NCBI GenBank assembly: GCA_004558485.1
Contig: SFCS01000005.1
Coordinates: 1 to 64,000 of the forward strand
DNA length: 64,000 bases
From: Ruminococcus sp.
GTDB taxonomy: Bacteria > Bacillota > Clostridia > Oscillospirales > Acutalibacteraceae
Direction of reading: 5' to 3'
Shown: piece by piece, positions 8,026 to 15,640 of the stretch
Numbering within the stretch: the first letter of the stretch is position 1
How the letters are laid out: the number at the start of each line of letters is the position of its first letter
Made by a program: the position numbers and the translations under genes
The notes under the pieces: model-generated
Databases searched by the model: none
Seen by the model: only the letters and a program-made list of their open reading frames with translations
Told to the model about the DNA's origin: nothing

Positions 8026-9445
8026 AGAAAAGCGCCTGCACCCGTTGCAGATCATTCCCTATGTCGGCAAATACCTTTTCCTTTTGCTGTTGCCTGCGGC
8101 ACGCGGTCTTTTGGCGATCCGCAGCCCCGAGGCGCTGTATGCCTGGGTACGCGGTGCCTGGTTTGACATTTTGATTCTTTTGCTGATCGTTCTGTTCTCC
8201 TATCTCACCTGGCGGTGTAACACCTTTTCCTGCGACGGGGAAAATCTCATTCTCAAAAACGGGCTGTTCATCAGACGGGAGTCGCGCATCCCGCTCGGGC
8301 ACATCACCACGCTGTCGTCGGAGGCGCCCTACTATCTCGCGCCGCTCGGCGCACGGCGGGTGTTTGTGGACACGGCGGGCGGCGCTTTGCGCAGCTTTGA
8401 TTTTCAACTGCTCATGCGCAGCCGCGACGCCGAGGCGCTGCTCGCCTTGCGCCTGCAGGAGCCGACGGCACAGGAGCGCGGCATCTATCGTCCGAAGTGG
8501 CGCTATCTCGTGTTTTTGTCGGTCGTGGTGTCGAGCACGCTGACCGGCGTGCTGTTTGTCGCCACCGCCTTCAATCAGGCGGGGAAAATTCTCGGCAGAG
8601 AATTTCAGCAGCTGCTCCTTTCCGAGCTGGAAACGCTGGCGGGCGTTGTGGAGTTCATTCCCCGCACCGCGGCACTCATTGCCCTTATCGTGCTCATCGG
8701 CTGGGGCATCACCTTTGTGCGCAATCTGCTGCACTATATCGGATTTTCCGTGACGCGGTACAACACCTTCCTATATATCCGCACCGGCTTTTTCATCCGA
8801 CGGCGATATACCTGTCCGGTCAAAGCCATCAACTATCTCGACTATCGGCAGAGCGTTTTAAGCAAAATCCTGCGGCTCAATGTGGTGTTCATCCAGTGCA
8901 TCGGCTACGGCAAGCGCAAAAATGACAAAGCCGTCCTTGTGCCCGCCGCCTCGCGTTCCGCCACCGACCGCACGGTGGAAAAGCTCCTTTGGGAGTTTTC
9001 CCGCAAGCCGGTGCAGGTGCACCCCGCTTTCGGCGCCTTGTGGCGCTATACGCGGTGGCAGCTGCTTGCCTGTGCGCTGCTTGTGCCCGCCGTCATGGCC
9101 TTCTCGCGCTTTTTCCCCTTTTGGGCTGAGCTTATCCGTCTCGGCGGCGCGGTATGCGTGTTCCCGCTTGCCTGGCGTCTGGTGCTGGCGTTGTTTGAGC
9201 GCGCCGCCACCGGCATCGCGGCGGGCGACGATTGTCTGACGCTGTGCTATGCCAAGGGGTTCGTGCTGCACACGGTGGTGCTGCCGCTTGACCGTGTCAG
9301 CTGTATCCATCTGCGGCAAAGCGTGTTTCAAAAACCCATCGGTGCTTGCGATGTATGGATCTACAGCTATAACGAGCGCGCCACCGCGCACCGCATCCGC
9401 CAGTTGCCGATCGAGGAAGTCAAAAAGATCTTACATTTGGAATGA
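8018..9445 (+). CDS. Multi-domain bacterial PH (bPH2/YdbT-like) membrane protein
   Basis: 475 residues. Three bacterial PH domains, each beginning with a similar N-G-L-F-I-R-R or T-G-F-F-I-R-R strand (about residues 80, 250 and 415), alternate with three pairs of membrane helices. This is the YdbT arrangement, usually encoded right after a one-domain YdbS protein as here. The pair probably forms a membrane complex; biochemical function is unknown. ATG 8018 lies inside the end of the previous gene, with GGGAG just upstream. tlyA follows after 9 bases, but a functional link is not evident. Confidence 0.85.
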   Translation: MIEEKRLHPLQIIPYVGKYLFLLLLPAARGLLAIRSPEALYAWVRGAWFDILILLLIVLFSYLTWRCNTFSCDGENLILKNGLFIRRESRIPLGHITTLSSEAPYYLAPLGARRVFVDTAGGALRSFDFQLLMRSRDAEALLALRLQEPTAQERGIYRPKWRYLVFLSVVVSSTLTGVLFVATAFNQAGKILGREFQQLLLSELETLAGVVEFIPRTAALIALIVLIGWGITFVRNLLHYIGFSVTRYNTFLYIRTGFFIRRRYTCPVKAINYLDYRQSVLSKILRLNVVFIQCIGYGKRKNDKAVLVPAASRSATDRTVEKLLWEFSRKPVQVHPAFGALWRYTRWQLLACALLVPAVMAFSRFFPFWAELIRLGGAVCVFPLAWRLVLALFERAATGIAAGDDCLTLCYAKGFVLHTVVLPLDRVSCIHLRQSVFQKPIGACDVWIYSYNERATAHRIRQLPIEEVKKILHLE

Positions 9446-9454
9446 GAGGTTAGT

Positions 9455-10258
9455 ATGGAGACCGTACGATTGGATGCGCTGGTCGCAGCGCAGTTCGGCG
9501 TCACCCCCGCCGAGGCGACAGGCCTTATCATGGAGGGACGCATTTATATCGGCAGCACCCCCGCCGACAAGCCGGGCATGCCGACCGCCCCCGACACCGT
9601 GCTCACCCTGCGGGAAAAGGCACGGCGCTATGCCAGCCGTTCGGGCTACAAGCTCGAAAAGGCGCTCGCTGTTTTCGGCGTCGATCCCGTCGGCAAGACC
9701 GTGTGCGACATCGGCGCATCCAACGGCGGGTTCACCGATTGCCTGCTGCAGCACGGCGCGGCGTCCGTCTGCGCCGTCGATGTCGCCTACGGCATCCTCG
9801 CGTGGGAGCTGCGCAACGACGATCGCGTGCTGGTCTTGGAGCGCACCAACGCCCGCAACCTGACCCCCGAACAGGTCGGCGGCATCAAGGACATGGTGAC
9901 GGTCGATGTGTCCTTTATCTCCCTTTCCAAAATTTTTCCCGCCGTCGACCGCGTGCTGTCGGCAGACGGCGTTTGCATCTGTCTTATCAAGCCGCAGTTC
10001 GAGGCGGAGAGGCGGGAGCTTGGGAAAAACGGCGTAGTGAAGGATCCCGCGACCCTGCCGCCCCTTTTGCGCCGCATCGCCGACGCAGCGGCGGACAATC
10101 ACCTCTATCCCGCCGCCGTCACCGTTTCCCCCATCCACGGCACCAACGGCAATGTGGAATATCTGATGCGGTTTGACCGCACCCCCACCCTCACCGATGA
10201 GGAGATCACCGTCGCCATCACCGCGGCGCTCACCGAAAAGCCGGACAGTGATACATAA
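9455..10258 (+). CDS. tlyA: TlyA family rRNA 2'-O-methyltransferase
   Basis: 267 residues, normal length. N-terminal S4 RNA-binding domain (about 1-60) followed by an FtsJ-like Rossmann methyltransferase: SAM motif VCDIGASNGGFTDCLLQ, and the K-D-K-E type catalytic residues in SGYKLEKAL, TVDVSFI, IKPQFE and NVEYL. Family members methylate the 2'-hydroxyl of cytidines in 16S and 23S rRNA and modulate capreomycin sensitivity; the hemolysin label is historic. It follows the PH pair at a 9-base distance and is closed by the terminator at 10263-10287. Confidence 0.93.
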   Translation: METVRLDALVAAQFGVTPAEATGLIMEGRIYIGSTPADKPGMPTAPDTVLTLREKARRYASRSGYKLEKALAVFGVDPVGKTVCDIGASNGGFTDCLLQHGAASVCAVDVAYGILAWELRNDDRVLVLERTNARNLTPEQVGGIKDMVTVDVSFISLSKIFPAVDRVLSADGVCICLIKPQFEAERRELGKNGVVKDPATLPPLLRRIADAAADNHLYPAAVTVSPIHGTNGNVEYLMRFDRTPTLTDEEITVAITAALTEKPDSDT

Positions 10259-10262
10259 AAAA

Positions 10263-10287
10263 AGGAACTCTCGTCATGAGAGTTCCT
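10263..10287. terminator. Bidirectional terminator between tlyA and the ribokinase gene
   Basis: Perfect 10-base arms (10263-10272, 10278-10287), 5-base loop, A7 before and T6 after. Its right arm lies in the last codons of the ribokinase gene, so one element ends both convergent units. Confidence 0.9.
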
Positions 10288-11149
10288 CTTTTTTCGGTAT
10301 GGCGCTTGCCGCACCGACGACCGTAACCGCCTTTGCGGCAGCGGTGACAGCCGCTGTGAGCGCTGCCTGTACATCTCCGCCCATAGAATAATAAGTCGCG
10401 AGAAAATAGCCGGTGAAGGTGTCGCCCGCCGCCGTGGTGTCCACCGCCTCAACAGGCACTGCGGGCACAAAAAGCTGCGCTGCGGCATCGAAATAGACAG
10501 CGCCCTTGCTGCCCATCGTGTAGACAAACCGCGCACAGGGGAACCTTTGCCGCAGTGCAGCAATGACCGCTTTCTCGCCGCTTTTCCCGGACAGCTGCGC
10601 GGCTTCCGTCTCGTTGACAAAATACCAATCCACCGCCCCTGCGGGCAGCGCCGCCAGGTTTTCCGTGAACGGAGAGGGGTTGAGCACCACCGTCAGCCCG
10701 CGGGCGTGCGCTGCGTCGATGAGCCGCTCCACACCGTTAATTTCGTTTTGCAGCAGCAAAACGTCCCCCGCCGCAAACGCCGAGAGCGTTTCAACCACCT
10801 GTTCTTCGCGTACTAGGCGGTTTGCGCCGCCATACAGCAGAATGCGGTTTTCGCCGCTTTCCTCCACCTCGATGACGGCGTGTCCGGTCGGAGCGGAAAC
10901 GGTCCGTATATACCGCGTGTCCACACCCTCATTCCGCAAAAAGTCCAAAAGAAACACACCGTCCGCGCCGACGCAGCCTGCGTGAAACACCTGCGCGCCC
11001 GCACGTGCCAACGCCACCGACTGGTTGAGTCCCTTGCCACCGACATTGCGCTGCATGGATGCTGCGGCGCGCGTTTCGCCCGCCTGCACAAACCGATCAA
11101 CGCGGTAGACATAGTCTATGTTCAGCGAACCGAAATTGAGAATTTTCAC
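10274..11149 (-). CDS. rbsK: Ribokinase (PfkB family)
   Basis: 291 residues. Phosphorylates ribose, probably released by the nucleoside hydrolase encoded just before it. PfkB signatures are present: GSLNIDYVYRV at the start, NVGGKGLNQSVALARAG, and the catalytic VDTTAAGDTFTGYFLA with Asp as base near residue 245. The start is GTG at 11149-11147, overlapping the nucleoside hydrolase stop by 4 bases, which indicates translational coupling. The C-terminus overlaps the shared terminator. Activity on ribose rather than another ketose or nucleoside is inferred from context. Confidence 0.88.
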   Translation of the reverse strand: MKILNFGSLNIDYVYRVDRFVQAGETRAAASMQRNVGGKGLNQSVALARAGAQVFHAGCVGADGVFLLDFLRNEGVDTRYIRTVSAPTGHAVIEVEESGENRILLYGGANRLVREEQVVETLSAFAAGDVLLLQNEINGVERLIDAAHARGLTVVLNPSPFTENLAALPAGAVDWYFVNETEAAQLSGKSGEKAVIAALRQRFPCARFVYTMGSKGAVYFDAAAQLFVPAVPVEAVDTTAAGDTFTGYFLATYYSMGGDVQAALTAAVTAAAKAVTVVGAASAIPKKEELS

Positions 11150-12084
11150 GCTCCGCTCTCCTCTCCCGCAATGCGGCGGAACATATCGGCAAGCAGTGCC
11201 GTGCGATCGACCGCATAAACATAGCGTATCGGCTTTGCCGTCCCAGCCGGCACATAGCCGCGCTCTTCGGTCGGCAGCATCGGCGGTGTGAGAACGCTCT
11301 GCATAAACCGCTCGCCGTCATTGAGCAGCCACGCTGCCGCTGTCACGTCCCAGATCACCCTGCCCCACGGCTGTCCTGCGGCATATATCGCCTGGTCCGC
11401 CAAGACATTTTTGGCCAAATAGTCGGAAAGGGGATCCTTCCCCAGCATATACAGCTGCAGCTCCGCCTCGGTCACGATAAAGTGATCCACCACGCCCGAA
11501 CAGGGCAGCTGCACCAGCGGCGCGCCGCTGCCGAATACCACGCATGCTGCGGCAATGTCCTGGGTCATATTGAACTCCCCCGCCGGCTGTCGCTGCCAAT
11601 GGTGCGCATGTCCGCCGAGCCACACGATCACGATGTTTTCCGCAATTTCCGGTGCCAAAAGCAGCGCCGATGCCACGTTTGTGATTGCGCCGATCGCCAC
11701 CACATACAGCGGATGCTGCGGGGTATAACCGCGCGCCGTCTCCGCGAGGAAGCGCGCCGCATCCGAGCGAACGGGCGTTTTTTCGTCCGACAGATACTGC
11801 TCCGAGCCGCGATATACCCGCTCGCACAGGTCTTCCCTGTCTGCAAGCCGCAGCAGCTTTTTGATTTCGTCATAGCTTTTCTTCATGCCGTCAGCAGGCG
11901 ACACAGAACGGGAATTGAAAAACGGTGCGGCGCAAAAGCCCAAAAGGTTCACCCGCTCCTCTGCGTGCAGCAGATAGGCAATGGCAAATTGATCGTCCAC
12001 CTCGTTATAGGCATCTGTGTCTAAAATCACATCCACTCGCCCCGTCGGGACGGACAGGTTTTTCTCGTATTGCTCGTTTGTCAT
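11146..12084 (-). CDS. Nucleoside hydrolase
   Basis: 312 residues, inosine/uridine-preferring nucleoside hydrolase family. The N-terminal metal site is present as DTDAYNEVDDQFAIAY, with typical VAIGAITNVASALLLAPE and a later WLGGHAHH. The enzyme splits N-ribosides into base and ribose; with the downstream ribokinase this forms a nucleoside salvage pair. ATG 12084-12082 is preceded by AAAGGAGG. A promoter candidate lies at 12106-12133 and an AraC regulator is divergently transcribed. The base preference cannot be read from the sequence. Confidence 0.9.
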   Translation of the reverse strand: MTNEQYEKNLSVPTGRVDVILDTDAYNEVDDQFAIAYLLHAEERVNLLGFCAAPFFNSRSVSPADGMKKSYDEIKKLLRLADREDLCERVYRGSEQYLSDEKTPVRSDAARFLAETARGYTPQHPLYVVAIGAITNVASALLLAPEIAENIVIVWLGGHAHHWQRQPAGEFNMTQDIAAACVVFGSGAPLVQLPCSGVVDHFIVTEAELQLYMLGKDPLSDYLAKNVLADQAIYAAGQPWGRVIWDVTAAAWLLNDGERFMQSVLTPPMLPTEERGYVPAGTAKPIRYVYAVDRTALLADMFRRIAGEESGA

Positions 12085-12105
12085 GCAGCATTCCTCCTTT
12101 TTTTC

Positions 12106-12133
12106 AGTATACGATTTTTCCAGTGAGCAGCAA
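12106..12133 (-). promoter_or_regulatory. Promoter candidate of the nucleoside hydrolase-ribokinase operon
   Basis: Minus strand TTGCTG (12133-12128), 16-base spacer, TATACT (12111-12106), in the 126-base gap shared with the divergent AraC gene. Confidence 0.55.
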
Positions 12134-12162
12134 TACGGCATTTGCTGAAAACTTATATGTAT

Positions 12163-12190
12163 TTGCTTTTTCTCATTCTTTTGATATACT
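12163..12190 (+). promoter_or_regulatory. Promoter candidate of the AraC-family regulator
   Basis: TTGCTT (12163-12168), 16-base spacer, TATACT (12185-12190), about 20 bases before ATG 12211; GGGAGATG at 12198-12205 is the ribosome site. Confidence 0.5.
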
Positions 12191-12210
12191 GTGTATAGGG
12201 AGATGAAGAC

Positions 12211-12942
12211 ATGGAGAACTGCGTTTTTTATACTGTTTGGCAGGGCAGCCATCCTGCGGGATGTCACATCCCGCTGCATGAGCACGATCAGTATGAGCTT
12301 GTCTGCTATCAAAGCGGCAGCGGCAGAACCGTCATCGGCGGCAAAACCCATGCGTTTTCCGATAGCTGCTTTGCCCTCATTGCGCCGCAGACGGCGCACG
12401 ACGAAACACACGATCGTTCCTGCCGTCTCATTTGCGCCGCCTTTTCCTGTCCGCTTTCGCTGCCAAGCGGCGTGTGGGAAGACGCCGGCGGCACTATCGG
12501 CAGTATTGCCGCCGCGCTTTTGGAGGAAAGCTGCCGCCAGGAAAGCGGCTATCACGCTATGCTGTCCCTGCTGGTACAGGCACTGGTCATACAGCTGACG
12601 CGCAGGATCGCCCCTGTCACACGCCCCACGGAAAAATCACTCGCCTTTGCCGCGCGGTACATAGAGGAAAACTACCACACGCACATCGCTTTTTCCGCAC
12701 TTGCCGCCGCGCTGCATCTCAGCTACAGCCGTTTCGGGCACCGTTTTCGGGAAATCTACGGCGTGTCGCCGCAGCAATATCTCATGCGGACCCGTTTGCG
12801 CGCCGCCGATACGCTGCTGAAAAGCTCCGCCCTTTCTTGCACGGAGATTGCCTATCGCTGCGGATTTTCCAACGCCGCGCAGTTTTCGGCACTGTATAAA
12901 AAAATGTACGGCAGCGCCCCGCGGGCGTGCCGTACACCGTGA
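12211..12942 (+). CDS. AraC family transcriptional regulator
   Basis: 243 residues. N-terminal cupin-like sensor domain (HIPLHEHDQYELVCYQSG, about residues 10-90) and C-terminal double helix-turn-helix of the AraC type (ALAAALHLSYSRFGHRFREI and CGFSNAAQFSALYKKMYG, residues about 145-240). It is divergent from the nucleoside hydrolase-ribokinase operon and probably senses a nucleoside, ribose or a related sugar and controls that operon; this is inferred from position. The stop is 5 bases from the convergent TVP38-PepD gene end. Confidence 0.9.
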   Translation: MENCVFYTVWQGSHPAGCHIPLHEHDQYELVCYQSGSGRTVIGGKTHAFSDSCFALIAPQTAHDETHDRSCRLICAAFSCPLSLPSGVWEDAGGTIGSIAAALLEESCRQESGYHAMLSLLVQALVIQLTRRIAPVTRPTEKSLAFAARYIEENYHTHIAFSALAAALHLSYSRFGHRFREIYGVSPQQYLMRTRLRAADTLLKSSALSCTEIAYRCGFSNAAQFSALYKKMYGSAPRACRTP

Positions 12943-12946
12943 TAGA

Positions 12947-15097
12947 TTATTCCGCGTCCTTTGCCGCAAGCAGCGCACAAACATAGAGATAGGTGCGCTC
13001 TGTGGAGGACAGGGACACACTCTCGGCGGGAGAGTGCGCGCCGGTGATGTCCGGCCCGAGCGAGATGCAGTCGAGGTCGGGCTTTTTCTCGGTGAGCAGC
13101 CCGCATTCCAACCCCGCATGGATGGCGTCCACCTCGGGGGCATGTCCGTATTGCTTTTCGAAAACGGCGACCGCCTTGTCGCGCCACGGCGATTTTTTGC
13201 GGAATTCCCAGCCGGGGTATGCCCCGCTGCTGACGGTTTTGCCGCCCGCGTCCGCTGTCTGCTTTTCGATCTGCTGTGCGAGCACCGCCAGCGCCTTTGC
13301 GCGGAAGCTGCGCAGCGACAGTGTCGCACAAACGCCGTCCTCGGAAAGCCCCAAAATGCCGAGATTGAGCGAGGTCTCCGGTTTTCCGACAAAGGTGGGG
13401 CTCATTTGCTGCACGCCGTTCGGCAACGCGGAAAGCCACGAGAGCACCGCCGCAGGAGTGATCGCGTCAACCGTCTCCTCTGCGCCCGTCTCCGCCGTCA
13501 GCGCCAGATTGGGATCGGTCACCGACCATTCGCCGCACAGCGTCTTTGCATGCGCCGTCACAGCAGTCAGCAGTTCTTCCGCCTTGTCGGCGGGCACGAT
13601 CACCGTCGCAGTGGCGAAAGCGGGGATCGCGTTGTCCACCGTGCCGCCGCGCAGCGCCGTCAGGTGCAGCGGGATGCTTTCCGCAAGCTGCTTCAGCTCC
13701 GCCACCAGCAGCACGATCGCGTTGGCGCGCCCCTTTGAAATGTCCGAGCCGGAATGGCCGCCGGCGAGTCCCGACAGCGTCAGTGTGACCGCCCTGCCCG
13801 TGACCGTTTCGCGTGTCACCGGCAGAGTGCAATCGAGTCGCATGCCGCCCGCGCAGCCGGCGATGAGGATGCCTTCTTCTTCCGAGTCCAGGTTGAGCAG
13901 ACGCGTGCCGTGCAGGCGCTCGGGCGCCAGCGCCGCCGCACCGTTCATGCCGGTCTCCTCGTCCACGGTGAACACCGCCTGCAAGGCGGGATGTGCCGCC
14001 CTTTTATCGGTCATCGCCGCCAGCGCCATGGCAAGGCCGATGCCGTTGTCCGCGCCGAGCGTCGTGCCGTCGGCACACAGCCTGTCCCCGTCAAGCACCG
14101 GTCGTATCGCCTCTTTCAAAAAGTCGATGCGGCGCTCCGCTGTTTTTTCGCAAACCATATCCAGATGTCCCTGCAGGAGGATCGGCGGCTCTTTTTCGTA
14201 GCCTGCCGTTGCGGGCGCTTCGATGAACACATTGCCCGCCTCATCCATGTATGCCGCAAGGCCGTGGTGCTTGGCAAAGCGCAGACACCACTCCGCGATC
14301 TTCCCCGTGTTGCCCGAGCCGTGCGGCACGGCACAGAGCTTCAAGAAGATCTCAACTACCCGTCTTGCGCCGTGCGGCACACGAGAAAGCTGCTTTTTGT
14401 GCAGCAGCGCGTCATAAACAAACATTCCCAAAAGACTCACCGCTCCCGTTATAGCAAATAGGATGGCAGCGGCAACATAGTTGCGGCTGCTGATAAGGTT
14501 GCCGCCGATGACCGACGACACCACGGACGGGATGCGCGCAATAAGCGAAATGACCAAAAATTGCGACAGTCGCATCCGCGTCAGTCCGACAAAATAAGTT
14601 AAAAGATCCTTCGGTGTGCCGGGGATAAAAAACAGGATGAACACCATGCGATCCAGCTTTTTCTCACTGTTGATGAAACGCAGCCCATCGATCTTCTCCC
14701 GCGGAAAAAACAGCTCCAAAAGGCGCACGCCGAACCGCTTTGTCAGCAGGAACACCGCCGTCGACGCGATGGCAACACCCACCATGCACAGGATCGCCCC
14801 CTGCAGCGCGCCGAAGGCATAGCCCATGCCGATCTCGACCACTTCGCCCGGAATCAGCGCGACAATCACCTGCAGGACCTGAATACCGAGCGCCACAAGC
14901 CAGCCGGAGACACCGAAGGTGTCGATAAAGCTCTTGAAGTCCTCCGGCGTGCCGCCGACCGCTTTCAGCTTGCGGTACAGCACCCATGTGAGCCACAGGC
15001 AAAGGAGCGCCACCAAAATAAGCGACAAAAGCGCGACCGCCTTGCGGCGGCGCTGCGCTTTTTCGGCAGTTGTCAATTCCTTTTTCACGGTTTTCAC
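12947..15097 (-). CDS. TVP38/TMEM64-like membrane domain fused to Xaa-His dipeptidase (PepD, M20)
   Basis: 716 residues in one uninterrupted frame. Residues 1-236 are a complete TVP38/TMEM64 (VTT/DedA-related) membrane protein: basic N-terminus, first helix at about 20-42, the GEVVEIGMGYAFG motif, FFIPGTPKDLLTYFVGLT, and the usual end YDALLHKKQ. Residues 245-716 are a complete aminoacyl-histidine dipeptidase: LQGHLDMVCEK, LGADNGIGLAMALA, DEETGMNGA, NLDSEEEG, GGHSG and IHAGLECG supply all expected zinc and catalytic residues. The joining segment is under ten residues, with no ribosome site or convincing internal start. Start is GTG 15097, 2 bases after the nrdG stop. A membrane-tethered cytosolic dipeptidase is inferred. 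A lost stop between two former genes could be the origin. Confidence 0.85.
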   Translation of the reverse strand: MKTVKKELTTAEKAQRRRKAVALLSLILVALLCLWLTWVLYRKLKAVGGTPEDFKSFIDTFGVSGWLVALGIQVLQVIVALIPGEVVEIGMGYAFGALQGAILCMVGVAIASTAVFLLTKRFGVRLLELFFPREKIDGLRFINSEKKLDRMVFILFFIPGTPKDLLTYFVGLTRMRLSQFLVISLIARIPSVVSSVIGGNLISSRNYVAAAILFAITGAVSLLGMFVYDALLHKKQLSRVPHGARRVVEIFLKLCAVPHGSGNTGKIAEWCLRFAKHHGLAAYMDEAGNVFIEAPATAGYEKEPPILLQGHLDMVCEKTAERRIDFLKEAIRPVLDGDRLCADGTTLGADNGIGLAMALAAMTDKRAAHPALQAVFTVDEETGMNGAAALAPERLHGTRLLNLDSEEEGILIAGCAGGMRLDCTLPVTRETVTGRAVTLTLSGLAGGHSGSDISKGRANAIVLLVAELKQLAESIPLHLTALRGGTVDNAIPAFATATVIVPADKAEELLTAVTAHAKTLCGEWSVTDPNLALTAETGAEETVDAITPAAVLSWLSALPNGVQQMSPTFVGKPETSLNLGILGLSEDGVCATLSLRSFRAKALAVLAQQIEKQTADAGGKTVSSGAYPGWEFRKKSPWRDKAVAVFEKQYGHAPEVDAIHAGLECGLLTEKKPDLDCISLGPDITGAHSPAESVSLSSTERTYLYVCALLAAKDAE

Positions 15098-15099
15098 CC

Positions 15100-15621
15100 T
15101 CAGTCGTTCCAGAGCACGATCTCTCCGCTTTTCAGCGTCTTTTTTACATCGATGAGCCTTTGGTTGGACGAGCCGCGAAAGCGCAGCGAAATGTCGTGCA
15201 GCGCCTCCACGAACCGCCCGTCCACCAGCACATCCGCAAGCGACAAAAGCGCGTCCGTGACCTCACAGCGGGGATGACTCCCCTCCCTGTGCAGCTCCTC
15301 CCAGGTGAACCCCGAAAAGATCCACACGGTCTTTTCGGGATAGGTCTCCCGCACCTTCTTCATGAAGGGCAGCAGCGCCCGCTGGTTTTCCGGCTCCATC
15401 GGCTCACCGCCGAGCAGCGTCAACCCATTTATATAGGCGGGCTTTAACATATGAAGCAGCGTTTCCTGCGTTTGCTCCGTGAATGGCTCGCCATAGGCAA
15501 AATCCCATGTCTGCGGCTGAAAACAGTTTTCACAGTGATTGGTGCAACCGGAAACAAACAGCGTCACCCGCACGCCCTCACCGTTGGCAATATCACAGTT
15601 TTTTATCTCTCCGTAATGCAT
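15100..15621 (-). CDS. nrdG: Anaerobic ribonucleotide reductase activating protein
   Basis: 173 residues. Radical-SAM activase that generates the glycyl radical on NrdD. The cluster motif CTNHCENC is of CxxxCxxC type, followed by LTLLGGEPMEPENQ. ATG 15621-15619 is chosen because the family begins with MHYGEIKNCDIANGEG-like sequence; the open frame upstream belongs to the end of nrdD. It lies 19 bases downstream of nrdD in the same operon. Confidence 0.95.
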   Translation of the reverse strand: MHYGEIKNCDIANGEGVRVTLFVSGCTNHCENCFQPQTWDFAYGEPFTEQTQETLLHMLKPAYINGLTLLGGEPMEPENQRALLPFMKKVRETYPEKTVWIFSGFTWEELHREGSHPRCEVTDALLSLADVLVDGRFVEALHDISLRFRGSSNQRLIDVKKTLKSGEIVLWND

Positions 15622-15640
15622 ATCGCGCCCCCGCACAGTC

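Noticed and set aside
14330..14410. Separate start for pepD inside the TVP38-PepD gene
   Set aside because: The region has in-frame GTG codons but no ribosome-binding site within reach, and both domains run through in the same frame without a stop.
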